Positions 1 to 10,067 of a stretch of DNA of 64,000 nucleotides are shown one piece after another. The stretch is taken from positions 1,736,001 to 1,800,000 of the forward strand of contig JADQAV010000002.1 in NCBI GenBank assembly GCA_019775845.1, in the 5' to 3' direction. Source of the stretch: Myrmaecium sp. VS I D KN 1. Its lineage: Eukaryota; Ascomycota; Dothideomycetes; Valsariales; Valsariaceae. The number at the start of each line of letters is the position of its first letter. Positions within the stretch are counted from its first letter, which is position 1. The translations under genes and the position numbers were made by a program. Below the pieces are notes generated by a model. That model saw nothing but the letters and a program-made list of their open reading frames with translations, was not told the origin of the DNA and did not search any database.

Positions 1-10
1 AAATTCCCTC

Positions 11-2516
11 TCAGCGGTCTCGCTCATCCCCAGCTCTCGCCAGCACCGCATCCGCCCGCTTTATCCGTGCGCGCCAGGCATCTTTCTCGCCGTACTCCGA
101 CCTCGCGTCATGCAATCCCACGACCGCCTTTTGCATGCTCTCCACCAGATGGCTGATCAGCTCCTTGTCCATTTGCTCCAGGCCCGGCCTCTTGCTGGTG
201 CTGCTCTTGGCCATCTGCTCCAACAAGATGGCGACGATCCGTGCGTTTGCCGATGCGAGCACATCGGGGGAAGTTGACGTTGAATCCTGCGCGGGCTCGT
301 GTCGGTCGCCATTGGTCGAAGGCTGGATGGAAAGGGTCTTGTTGGGGTGCATGTAGAAGTTGATGGTGGACGAACTGCGAGTGCTGGGGCGTGACGTGGG
401 GCGAGATGTTGGACGAGAGCTGGGGCGGTGGAATGTGTGAACTTGAGCTTGCTGGGCAACGAGCTGATAGGAGAAAGCCTCTAGTTGCTCGTTCTCATCT
501 TCGGTATCACCCTCAGAGGAACTGAGGCTTTCGTTGGCAGTGGCAAAGGTTGCAACCGTCGAGATCGTGTCCGCACTAGGGTTCCGGTTGTGTAAGGATT
601 GGCGGCGCCGCTGCTTTGGGGTTGTTTGAGGGGATTCTTCTTTTAATGGAAGGGGAGAGACGGCCCGGGTCGTTGCAACAGATTCGTCCGAGCTAACAGA
701 GGCGGGCCGGCTCGCACGGTAGGTGCCCATCGCAGAATGAAGGAAAAAGTGCTCGTAATCGAATGCGTCCGGCCGATCTTCGTGGCGCTCAGGTGGTACC
801 GCGGAAGCGTCTTCATAAATGCTTTCGCCAGCAACAGACTCGCTGTCATCGTCTGAACCGCCCTTGCCTCCTTCCACTTCATCTGCTTCCTCGAGTTTTT
901 CCTGCTCCACATCCTCACGGCGGCTTTTGGTGGGTTGCGAAAGGTCATCGAGTTCATCGCGCAGGGGTCGTTTTTGCAAGTACTGCTCCTGGCCGTCGCG
1001 TCTGGGGCTTTGACCGGGCACAGCCAATTTGGTTTTATACCCAATGCCACCGTCCTGGCTAATTGGGCTTGTATTGTATGACTGGCTGCTGGCATACCAT
1101 TTCTCCGCGTCGGTAAATGGACTTGGTGTCCGCAACCGTTGCATGCTACGCCTCTTCATATTTTCCTCGGTGGCCCGTTCCTTCAGCATCGTCATACGGT
1201 TCTTCAAATCCGTCATCTGCGCCCGCAGATCACCAGTTCGGGAGGGCACTTTGCGCAAGGTGTGATTGGAAGGCTGTGTGGAATCATCCTCTGGAAGCGT
1301 ATCTAATGAACGAGGCGAAGCTGCAGAATCCGTAGGAGAACGTCGCAAGGAGGACTCGCGGCTGATGAAACTTCTTGTGGTGCCCCGCATGGCTTCCGCG
1401 CTCTTCGTTTCCCGCACCGAGGAGAGGGGCCGCGAGAAGTGTTGAGCCCCTGCCGGCGGCGACCAATATGAAGCGGATGATCCTAAAGCACTGGATGAGC
1501 GCATCTGCCTCATCGTCGGAGGCTTCTGGAGATTTTCAGGAAACGGAATCGAGGTCTCGCTAAGCACCCTGCTATGGTTTGTACTGCTGCCGTTCGATGT
1601 AGATGGGTGATATTTCTTTTGACGGGGTGGAATGAAACCGATGCCACCGTACATCTGTCGATCTCGCTCGCGCGCAGCGGCAATGTCCGATGGCATCTTC
1701 AGTGAACTGTAGGACGCGGTAGGAGGTCCAAGAAGCGAATGGCGAGCGCCCCGAAGGTTTCCTTCCATGAGCTGATTGCAGCAAGCCTAGTATAAGTCGA
1801 TCTGATCTGGCTAGACCAAGGACGGGTGCACTCACATTGAGTCTCTTCTTTGCGTTGGCTAAGATCATCTCCGCTCTTCGACTGAGCTCATCATTCCCGA
1901 AAGTATCTTGCGCCTCCTCTCCACTGTCCTCCCATTGCTCCATGTCTGTTTCTTCGTCGTTACCTAATATCTTTGGCAATGAACCTAATCGTCCGTAATC
2001 CTCGTCATCCGTCAATTGCGCTTCCATGTCCGCGGTAGTGCTCCGACGTGCGTTCGCCGTCCTCTCGCTATGCTCCCGGCTTGATGCATTGCTCGACGCC
2101 CGGCCGTCGCGCGCAGATCGCCAGGTCCCGGTCGTAGGTCGAGACACCGTGCCCTCCAATGTCGGCGAGGATGCGAGGGTATCATCCCGGGTACGTCGTT
2201 TCGGTGTCGCATCGTTGTCCTCAGGGCTTCGCAGCGACGAGGTCGACGATCGCGCAGTCAATTGCGACATTGGACGAGGCGTACTGAGGCCACTGCGCCT
2301 TCCTAACGGAGGAGTCGCAAGCTTTCTGGTCTGGGACTGAGGTCGCGGTTCGTACTGGCGCAGGATGGAGGATGGCGAGGGAGGCCGCTCGACTCGTGAG
2401 ATGGAGACTGGAGAGACGCTGCGTGGGAGTTCATCTGGCAGGATCATGTCCGGGTTGGTGAGAGTGGGCGAGGGCAAGCCCAGGACGGAGGCGTCGTAAG
2501 CCTTGAAGGCGGGCAT
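11..2516 (-). CDS. Large disordered protein of unknown function, two exons
   Basis: I do not recognise a named family. Two exons (2516-1836 and 1771-11) join across a 64-nt intron (1772-1835, GTGAGT donor, CAG acceptor) in phase 0, giving about 813 residues. The product is rich in Ser, Pro, Arg and acidic residues, so mostly disordered. The splice falls inside a basic helical stretch (RRAEMILANAKKRLN, then LMEGNLRGARHSL). A second likely coiled coil lies in the middle (LRAQMTDLKNRMTMLKERA). An Arg/Pro/Thr/Ser-rich tract and a short helical C-terminal region follow. No signal peptide or membrane segment is visible. The start at 2516 is the first ATG after an in-frame stop. It probably represents a conserved fungal hypothetical protein; a cytoskeletal or signalling scaffold role would be guesswork. 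Confidence 0.75.
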
Positions 2517-3812
2517 CGTGTCTAACTACCCGAATGGTGCGACGGCGCTGACCCGAGTGATGTCGCCTTCCCGAAGCAGAGTGACTCGAGGCGTTCTGTC
2601 AAACAGGTTCAAATTCTTACGATCCGACAGCCCAACATGCATAGGCGGAGCCGGAGGCGTCCCTTCCAGACCGAATGACTTGAGGACGGGACTCTCGAGT
2701 ACTGGAAGCACAGCGACTCCTCACACAGTGTATGTCCGGCTTCTCTGACTTGCGCGTCACAGCAGAGGATCACGTCGGGGAAAATTGGAATTTGGGATCA
2801 GGGGGACGTCAACGGCGAGGTCATTGTGGGGACCGGCGTGGTTTAAGGTTTTGGTTGATGGGTCGCGCTACAGCTGGCGACCGGCGGCAGAGCGGTTCTT
2901 GGGCTGTGAGGCGTGACGAATTCCAGAGGATGAGTTGAAGGCGCTGGTGGTGATAAAACGAATGTGCGAGCGATGGCAGCAGCGACAGGGAAGGACGCAG
3001 GCAACGGCAACAGCAGCAGCAACGGCAACAACGGCCGCGCGCAGCGATGGCAATTTCGCCAACAGGGGCGGGGGGAAGGGAGAGATCCCCTCGTCTCCAG
3101 CAAACAGCCACGGCCAGGGAGCGAGCGGAGGGGACGAAAGGGACATGGGGGACCACCTCAGCACTGATCTCTTCATCTCGGCCGGCGCCCTGTTTTCGCC
3201 AGCTGATTGGCCTGCCCCCCTCGAGCAACCTGAGGGGGTTCGGCAAGCGAACCCAGCCACGCCAAGCGACCGCACGCACACCCGGCCGGTGCCTGCATGA
3301 ACCACGAACCACGAGCCTCGGCCGCTTGTTCGGCACGATCGAGTCCACCATCCTCATCGTCATCCGTGGAATCTTTGAGATATCCGGCCAGCGAAGACGA
3401 TCCTCCAGATACTCCGGAGTAGCGTGCGGATACAACGGTGTGGGGTGTCCCGCAAGCCAACCCGACGCACTGGATCCGAGTCCACCGTGGGCCTCTTGTG
3501 GGTTGTTGGAGTGGTCAAGTTACGACGATAACAAGAGGGCAACTGGGTACAGTCTGTTCCGCGGACGTGGCCGTGTTTTTCGCCTCCGACACGTCTATTT
3601 GCCGAGGCTCCAATTCAAACGCTCTACAACGCCGGTGATCTTGTCTCTCTCTTCTTTCTCCTCTGACTGAAGCATCTCGCCTCTCCTCTGACTGAAGCAT
3701 CTCGCAAGGCAATCCGTCGCGTTCATCAGAGCACGAATGCTTCTCCTCGCATCTTCACTCCAAGCCTTGAGGTTTTCACATAGCAGACACTCCTTCGTTC
3801 GCCAACCACGCG
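2517..3812. other. Intergenic region, promoter and leader of the disordered-protein gene
   Basis: About 1.3 kb between the start of the disordered-protein gene and the 3' end of the ceramidase gene. It holds overlapping open frames on both strands, none protein-like, which is expected in GC-rich DNA with few stops. A short CAG/GCA-rich patch lies near 2998-3035. A 39-codon upstream frame on the minus strand (2642-2526) ends 9 nt before the ATG at 2516. No RNA gene was seen. Confidence 0.6.
3658..3705. repeat. Tandem duplication, 25-bp period, two copies
   Basis: The string CTGACTGAAGCATCTCGC occurs twice, 25 bp apart, with matching CT-rich flanks. It lies just beyond the 3' end of the ceramidase gene and probably falls in its 3' flank. 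No function is implied. Confidence 0.75.
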
Positions 3813-5255
3813 TTACTCTGTCTTTTCTCCGTCTCGGACCACCAGCCTACCCTCCACTGGCCATGCCCAGCCCGACTCCTCCTCCAGATTCTCCTGGGTC
3901 AGATACTCGGTCAATGCGATGAAGGTGTACGCCGCGACCCCGGTAAGAATGTGCCACCACGCGTGCAGTTCCAGAGCGATCCCCCATGGCAGACCCATAG
4001 AACGTTTTACCTTCGTCAGCGGGCCGCAAAAGTGCATGTCGATGTTCCAGAGGGCGTAGGCCAATGAAGCGGATGCTTGACAGAAGATCAGCTGCTCGCT
4101 GATGGAAAACTCATGGAGAATCTCTCACCTATTCCCAGGATTTCTAGTTTCCGAATCCACGATTTCGCCTGCTCATCTCTGATCCTCCGTGCGACGATCC
4201 CGTTGGTGAGGCGCGCGATATAGGTCGTCGTTCCTCCGAAGATGAGGGTATGCACCAAGACCTCGTCCGTCAAGCAGTGATACGCGGAGAACGCGATCAG
4301 GAACGTCAGGAGCCCCCAGCGCGCGCGCCTTTCATAGGCTGGATCGGCGTCGAACGTCATAACTCGGTAGAGGACGGGGAAGGTCGCGAGGTGCATCGAC
4401 AGGTCGTCAGCTAGGCAAGAGTGTTAGAGGTATTGCTCCACCTGCATCTCCAGGGCGGCCTGAAGGTCGAGAGCAAGAGAATTGGCGCCGACCCAGGGAA
4501 AGGAAGATCGCATGCATGCGCGAAGAAGGTAGGGAGATGGAACTCTACGCACCCATCTGCGCATGGTAATGCCGTAAGGTATGGAAGTAGGCGGAGCAGA
4601 CGCCTACTCCGATCAAGCCCCAATAAGGCACACCGTCAGAGGACCAGTAGCCTTTGCGATGGCGCGAGCGGCACAGTCCGCGGACGCCGTAGTACACTGG
4701 CGAGTTGGGTCAGCGAGCCTGAGCTTAGTTACTTACGGCCGCCCGGTCCGTGATAGTCCGGGAAACAGAGCAAGTCGTAGTTCAGATGCTCTGTCCAGCA
4801 ACACCGCCAACCAAGTCATACCGTACCATAAATGGCATTCGTCACAGCGTTGAAGAACTCCGCCACGTACGGAGTCAGAAGGTAGTCCTGCGGACCGGTC
4901 CGATCAGCTTTCGAGCTCCTCTGGAGAAGGGAAAGGGTGAAGGTGGATGAGGCCACAGTCATGTAGCTTTTCCTTTCCTCTGGAATACCTCTTCGCAAAA
5001 GCTACACGTCCCGTTCGAAGAAGAACGCTGAATCAGTGATACAGTCCTTGGTATGTAGATAGGTATGTTATAAGGTAGTAGGTGGCAGAAGAAGAGCCCG
5101 GCGTCCCCCGCCGAGCTTCCATTATCCCAGCGGACGGGACGGGACGAGAACGTCGGAGCGGAAAGAGGGGCAGTGGGGGAAACGTACTCAGCTTTGGCGG
5201 TTGGAGGGCCCCAGAAGGGTTTCTGGGGCGTGTCCGGGTAGGGAATCGATATCAT
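3813..5255 (-). CDS. Alkaline (phyto)ceramidase, YPC1/YDC1 family
   Basis: This integral membrane enzyme of the ER and Golgi hydrolyses ceramides to a sphingoid base and a fatty acid. Six exons join in frame: 5255-5188, 5001-4989 (a 13-nt microexon), 4887-4827, 4696-4553, 4410-4129 and 4075-3813. The product is about 276 residues, close to the usual 270-320. The family landmarks appear in order: WGPPTAKA near the N terminus, the acidic DFCEEDY motif (built only when the microexon is included), YVAEFFNAVTNAIY, the metal-site region YFHTLRHYHAQMADDLSMH, and the C-terminal histidine motif HAWWHILTG followed by an acidic tail. Several hydrophobic helices match the seven-pass fold. The family is clear; the choice between dihydro- and phytoceramide cannot be made from sequence. 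Confidence 0.9.
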
Positions 5256-5706
5256 TGTTCGTTTATCTTAGTATGCGTTTTTGACGGTGAAGATGGGAAT
5301 GTTTATGTAGAGGTGATCGTGTTCTTTGCTGATATGGATGCTTAAGTATGTATCTGCAGTGGTCCCGGCAGCGGGTGGCTTGCTGGCGCTCCCGTCGTGG
5401 CTGACGGGTGTGCATGTATCCGGACCTTCCGCACTGGAGACAGGGGGCGAGGGCGGGGGTGGGGGTGGGGGGCTCGACACAGGCAACGGTGGAGCGCTCT
5501 GTCTCCCCACCATAGCATAGGCGATTCAGGTTCAGGTTCTCACCTCCATTACATAGCTCCGAAAGATGTCCCTTGATGGGGCTGCGCTCGCAAGCTATGG
5601 CGTGGAGCACGCGCAGAGGGATGATTTGAATGTCTGTTCTCTTTTTTTTTTTGTTTTCTCTAGGATATACTGTACATAATTCGTGCGGAACCGAATCTCC
5701 CTTCCG
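5256..5706. other. Intergenic region upstream of the ceramidase
   Basis: This separates the ceramidase start from the GH47 stop, both on the minus strand, so it should hold the ceramidase promoter and the GH47 3' end. It contains a G-run cluster at 5443-5472 and a T-tract near 5641-5652. No gene was seen. Confidence 0.6.
5443..5472 (+). other. Potential G-quadruplex motif
   Basis: Five runs of three to six G are separated by one to three bases. The runs lie about 190 nt upstream of the ceramidase ATG, on the strand opposite to that gene's mRNA. The pattern matches the usual G3+N1-7 rule; folding and function are inference. Confidence 0.5.
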
Positions 5707-7593
5707 TCAGCCCACCGGCTTCGGTAACCGAAACGGATGGGCCTCCGTGTTGAACACCCAGTCGTCCAAGCTGATGAGGTCGGGCTCGCTGAAGATGAGA
5801 TAGAAGTACTTCAGCGTCTCCGCCATCCAGAAGCTCTCCATCGAGTCGTACAGCGGCGGCGGGTCCGCGTCCGCGGTGACGTCCATGATGCCCGCGTTCG
5901 CCCACTCGGTCCGCGTGTAGTTGTCGATCGCCGTGAACATCGTCCAGGCCGTGTCTCGCAGCCATTCCTCCCCCGTAACCCGGTACAGGATGAAGACGCT
6001 CTCGATCGCTTCCGGCCGGAGCAGATACCGCTTGTCCTTGACGTCCGCGAACCCCGGCCGCAGCCGCTTCTCACGGATGATCCGGTCCGCCTCTTCGATC
6101 GGGGCGCCTGCGTTCCTGGCGACCTCCGCCTTCCACGCTGTCTCATTCCAAGCGCATTGGGTCTCTGTCCTGCAGGGAACCAGCTTGAACGACTCGGGCA
6201 TGATCCCGAATCGAGAGGCGTTGTACGCCCAGATGCATCCTTCCGTGAGCTTTCTGCCGAGATCCACGTGCTCCGGCTGTTCGAAGAGACGGCCACCGAG
6301 CGCGAGCATGCCTCCAGCGTAGCATTCAAGGTGCTGCCCGGAGCTATCGACCTCCGCGCTCTTGTCCGTATCTATCACGCCGGGAAACATCACATCGTAG
6401 TTGTTCGGGTTCATGACGTGATACAAGTTGTGGCTCGAAGCCGTGGCGATCGTGCCCATGTACATATCCTTATACATGGGCTCCAGGCCACCGAGAAGCG
6501 CGTAGCTCTTGGGGAAGTACTCGTAGAACGAGTCTGCGCCGGAACCGAGCGTGAACGAGCTACCCCGGGAGACGTTCGCCTCGCGGGGGTTGATCAAGAG
6601 CGGCCACATGCCGGGTAACTCGGTCTCCCACTGTTGTTCCCAGAACAGCCGCATGATCCTGTTGACCGCATCATACCACTTGGGATCCCCGGTGATCTGC
6701 GAGAGCCGGGTAAACTCCACGGTCATCGAGCCGATCTCTGCGATCGATGTCTCGGCGCTGGCCACTTGCGGTTCACCCGTCTTGCCGGATCCATGGTTCC
6801 ACTTCATGATCGGCATGCGGTTCGGGGTGTCAAAGACGGCATAGAGCATCTCGCCCACTTCAAGCGCCTTCCCGAGCAGGACTTCCTGGCGGGCCGGCTC
6901 CCCATCGCAAAGGTCATAAGCGGACAGAAGCCCGCCGAGCTGCCTGATCGTGGTCTCAAACACGCTGATCGCCCCGATACTGCATTTGCCGTAGTCGATC
7001 TTCTCCACCGCTTGCAATGCTATGTCGAACTCATCTTGCAGATCCATGATGAGCAACGTGTCCAGCGTGTCAACGAGGGAGGCTCCCCAGCCCCCGAACA
7101 CGTTCTGCGCGCCGCCACGGATGGGAATGATCTCATCGTAGCCCCAGGCTATCTCCTTGTATCCCTTCCAGCACTGCTCGAAGGCCTCCTTGACTCGACT
7201 TCGCCGCTGCAAATTTGTGGCATCGACCGCGGGCGGCAAGTGGTCATGTTGAATGTGTGGCAACCGTTTCGGTCTTGCGGTTGGCAGCGGGACATAAGAT
7301 TCTACCGGGTACCGTGTGGGGCGTTGACGCCAATCGAAAGATCCCTTGAAAGGCCTTCGAGGCGGCGGTATTCTGCTTGTTGTCGGAGGTTGCGAGAGTT
7401 CTCCCGGATCCTCTTCAATCTCCTGTAAGTCTGCTCCTCCGATGTTTGTTCCTTCGTTTCGTCCGGACGAGGTTATGTGAAAGCAGAAGAGGATGGCCAA
7501 AAAGAGCGGGAAGGCTAAGAAAAGCGGCCTGCGTCTGAGAAAGGCCATTGGACGTCGTGGTAGAAGACCTAAACAATAGCGTCCAGAGAGCAT
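5707..7593 (-). CDS. Class I alpha-1,2-mannosidase, glycoside hydrolase family 47
   Basis: This trims alpha-1,2-linked mannose from N-glycans in the ER or Golgi, or is secreted in filamentous fungi. The single exon encodes 628 residues from the first ATG. The N terminus has a basic stretch followed by a hydrophobic segment (FLAFPLFLAILFCFHI), a type II signal anchor. A proline-rich stem follows, then the GH47 catalytic barrel from about residue 130. Recognisable blocks include GGWGASLVDTLDTLLIMDL, the SGADSFYEYFPKSY acidic-site region, HLECYAGGMLALGG, RYLLRPEAIESVFILYRVTG with its catalytic Glu, and DSMESFWMAETLKYFYLIF. The C-terminal Thr near FNTEAHPF is the usual calcium ligand. A second in-frame ATG at 7548 begins right at the anchor and may be the true start, since a TATA-like string sits only about 15 nt ahead of the first ATG. 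Confidence 0.95.
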   Translation of the reverse strand: MLSGRYCLGLLPRRPMAFLRRRPLFLAFPLFLAILFCFHITSSGRNEGTNIGGADLQEIEEDPGELSQPPTTSRIPPPRRPFKGSFDWRQRPTRYPVESYVPLPTARPKRLPHIQHDHLPPAVDATNLQRRSRVKEAFEQCWKGYKEIAWGYDEIIPIRGGAQNVFGGWGASLVDTLDTLLIMDLQDEFDIALQAVEKIDYGKCSIGAISVFETTIRQLGGLLSAYDLCDGEPARQEVLLGKALEVGEMLYAVFDTPNRMPIMKWNHGSGKTGEPQVASAETSIAEIGSMTVEFTRLSQITGDPKWYDAVNRIMRLFWEQQWETELPGMWPLLINPREANVSRGSSFTLGSGADSFYEYFPKSYALLGGLEPMYKDMYMGTIATASSHNLYHVMNPNNYDVMFPGVIDTDKSAEVDSSGQHLECYAGGMLALGGRLFEQPEHVDLGRKLTEGCIWAYNASRFGIMPESFKLVPCRTETQCAWNETAWKAEVARNAGAPIEEADRIIREKRLRPGFADVKDKRYLLRPEAIESVFILYRVTGEEWLRDTAWTMFTAIDNYTRTEWANAGIMDVTADADPPPLYDSMESFWMAETLKYFYLIFSEPDLISLDDWVFNTEAHPFRLPKPVG

Positions 7594-8351
7594 GGAGGAC
7601 TCCGGACCTTATATGCGGGCGCACCGAACGGTGGAGACGCTCGACAGGAGAGCAGAGAGGAGACTGGCATAATGCGGCACAGCTCGGCCGTGTAACGCTT
7701 GAGCGGGCACCGTATCGGTGCCTGCTGATTTCTTACTACATTAGGGGCGTGGGCGGGTGCTCATCTTGGCGGCGGTTATGGGGAAGTCTTTGCGAGTATC
7801 ATAGAGATTCCAACGGTCACCCGATTGGCGCGCAGTCGAGTCTGTGGGGACGCCGCGGGCTTGGCTGCAAGGCTGGATGTTGGACGGGCGTCAACCTGCA
7901 ACACTAGGTACACGTTCAATTCAGTCCCTCTGCACTCTGGAGTTCATCTTCGCTTTCTTTCCCCTGCCGGGCTCGCTTACAGGATGGAGTCCGGCGTTCT
8001 ACCTACTACCTTATCATCTAGCATGGGGCGTTGACAGTGGAGGAGAGTTCGACTATGAACCGAATGTAAGCTTATAATCTTAAATTGCAGGAAGCTGCGG
8101 GGATGCGCACAGCCTTACCCCCACGCACCACTTCCGGTTGGTCCCGGCGCCAACGGCCGCAGGCCCTGAGGTCGATTGTCACGGCCCACGACGGGAACGA
8201 TCTAGAGCAAGCACGTCATTGCCGCGATATTAGTAAACTGCATCGCGCCCCTCACGGCAGGTCTCCTCAAGTTGCTGAATAAATAGATCCGGAGCATCCT
8301 ACATCACCGCATTTCCCCCGTTTTGAATCCAAAATCCCACTACTCTCTTCT
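7594..8351. other. Divergent intergenic region (GH47 and AsaB-like gene)
   Basis: About 760 bp carry the promoters of two divergent genes. A TATA-like CATATAAGG reads toward the GH47 gene at about 7605-7615. The remaining open frames on either strand do not look like protein. Nothing else was recognised. Confidence 0.6.
7605..7615 (-). promoter_or_regulatory. TATA-like element for the GH47 gene
   Basis: The minus strand reads CATATAAGG here, about 15 nt ahead of the first GH47 ATG and about 60 nt ahead of the second (7548). If it works as a TATA box, transcription would start near or after the first ATG, favouring the second ATG. Confidence 0.3.
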
Positions 8352-9422
8352 ATGAACTTGACCCGATCCTGCCGGCTCGTTAAACCGCTCGCAAGAACAG
8401 TCCTGATCTCACCTGCGCGACAACTACCCGCGCGCGGAACCGCTGGTCACCGTTTCATATCCAGCATGACGACCGGCGTTTTTAAATACGCCGACCCAGC
8501 GTCTTGCACCCAGAGTGACGAGCCCTTCGTGAAGCCGTGGGCCAAAGTCGACGGACCCGGCACATCGGTACGGTTGATTGACCGGAAGCGCTCCGTTGAG
8601 AACCTCCGTGGCCAAGAGTCAAATTTCCACATCGACACGAGCGGATTCGCCGTCTACAAGGCGCCGGCTAGGGAACAGAGCTTTCGGCAGGATGAGGCCG
8701 TGCGTGAAGGCTATTACAAGGAGGTGGAGGACCTATTGAGGTCTAAGCTCACCGGAGTGAAGAAGGTGGTCATCTTCGACCACACCATCCGGCGACGGGA
8801 CAAGACCTCACCCCGTCAACCGGTGCAGCAAGTCCACGTGGATCAGACGGCCCGGGCGGCGGAGGCCCGCGTACGCCGCCATGTAGCGGACACGGCGGAA
8901 GCAGAGGAGCTCCTGCAGGGCCGGTTCCAGATTATCAACGTCTGGCGACCCATTGAGAATCCTGCTTCCGACTTCCCCCTCGCTGTCATCGACTGGCGCA
9001 GCACCGAGCCGAATGACTTTGTGAAGATCGACCTTCTGTACCCGAAGCGCCGGCCTGACGATCACGACGGTGACGACCGAGGAAAGGAGGAGCTTCCCGA
9101 CCCGGGGTCCTTCAGTTCGACCGAAGGCTACGAAGTGAGGGGTGAAACGTATGGTGTCGTGCCGAACGACAAGCACAAGTTCTATTATGTCAAGGACATG
9201 ACACCGGACGAAGCTATGTTCATCAAATGTTTCGACTCGCGGGGCCAGGGTCGGCCGGAGGGTAAGGAGGGGCTGGCCGTGTGCACCCCTCATACCGCAT
9301 TCGTCGACCCCCAGACCCCGGCGGATGCGCCTGGGCGCCAGAGTATCGAGGTGAGGTGCTTGGTGTTTTATGAGAAGACGGTCCTCTTGGCCCTTACCAG
9401 TTCCAAGCTCTTTCTTGGATAG
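8352..9422 (+). CDS. AsaB/CmcJ-like hydroxylase or desaturase family protein
   Basis: A 356-residue single-exon protein of the fungal family variously annotated as GA4 desaturase, 7-alpha-cephem-methoxylase P8 chain (CmcJ) or AsaB-like hydroxylase. Visible family blocks are NLRG and DTSGFAVYKAPA near residues 80-105, VVIFDHTIRRRD near 140, QQVHVDQTARAA (a conserved His-Val-Asp-Gln segment), FQIINVWRPI, PLAVIDWRS, KFYYVKDMTPDEAMFIKCFDS, and the C-terminal CTPHTAF plus RQSIEVRCLVFYE. The HVD and PHTAF histidines are the likely metal ligands of an Fe(II)/2-oxoglutarate-type fold (inference). The first roughly 40 residues are Arg/Ser-rich and may be a targeting peptide; an internal Met at residue 40 (MTTGVFKYADPAS) matches where the family usually begins. 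Neighbours give no pathway clue. The substrate is unknown. Confidence 0.88.
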   Translation: MNLTRSCRLVKPLARTVLISPARQLPARGTAGHRFISSMTTGVFKYADPASCTQSDEPFVKPWAKVDGPGTSVRLIDRKRSVENLRGQESNFHIDTSGFAVYKAPAREQSFRQDEAVREGYYKEVEDLLRSKLTGVKKVVIFDHTIRRRDKTSPRQPVQQVHVDQTARAAEARVRRHVADTAEAEELLQGRFQIINVWRPIENPASDFPLAVIDWRSTEPNDFVKIDLLYPKRRPDDHDGDDRGKEELPDPGSFSSTEGYEVRGETYGVVPNDKHKFYYVKDMTPDEAMFIKCFDSRGQGRPEGKEGLAVCTPHTAFVDPQTPADAPGRQSIEVRCLVFYEKTVLLALTSSKLFLG

Positions 9423-10067
9423 CGGATGGAAGGCTGCTCCACACTTCGATGACTCTCCAGGCAACCCCTTCCGCCAACCATATCCTCCGCATCGATCAAC
9501 GAAGTTAATCCTTTCCAATTCGTAGTGTAATCAAATATGAAAGCTCGGATTCTTGTAGGAAACTGCTTCGTAAATCACCTACATGCTCATGCTCTGCCTC
9601 TAACGGCACAACTTGTTGACCCTTGGATGGCGCAATGCTGCAGCATTCGCGCGGATGCGAAGTCTCGGTCTCGCGGAGGGGACAACGGCAAGCAGGTGAC
9701 CGCGCATCACATTATGGTCCCCAAGATCGATCTGGAAAAATGATTCGGTTCCCATCCGGTATTGTAACACAGTTAGGAGGCAAGTTGGGCGACAAAGTCG
9801 TTTAGCTTTCACTGCTTATCCCTCCTCATTGAATCCATTTTCTTATCCACTACCTCTCGCGTCTTGATAAGCTTGAGTTAGTCTAGATGGCAAAGTAGGA
9901 ACTTTCCCTGTCATGAGTGGATATGACACCCTTCACTGAGTCCATGTGCGCCCAAAGAGAGCAGCTACGTAGGAGAGGCACAGATGAAACGTGATAAGGC
10001 CTTGATCCAGCATGTACAAAATGGGCCTGGCCAAAATCGTACTAGCTTCGAGAGATGGCTTTTTCGT
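9423..10067. other. Convergent intergenic region
   Basis: This lies between the 3' ends of the AsaB-like gene and the F-box-like gene. Short open frames only, none convincing. No repeat or RNA gene was seen. Confidence 0.6.

Noticed and set aside
2821-3670. Long frames on both strands between the disordered-protein gene and the ceramidase
   Set aside because: Low-complexity Arg/Ala/Ser content, mutual overlap and no similarity that I recognise.
4737-4800. Possible extra ceramidase exon (LLCFPDYHGPGG in one frame)
   Set aside because: Including it would need an intron of about 36 nt, too short, and inserts residues where the family has none; joining 4827 directly to 4696 gives NAIYVYYGVRGL as expected.
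5737-7428. Long plus-strand frames antisense to the GH47 mannosidase
   Set aside because: They are mirror frames of a highly conserved enzyme, Arg/His/Asp-rich, with no recognisable domain.
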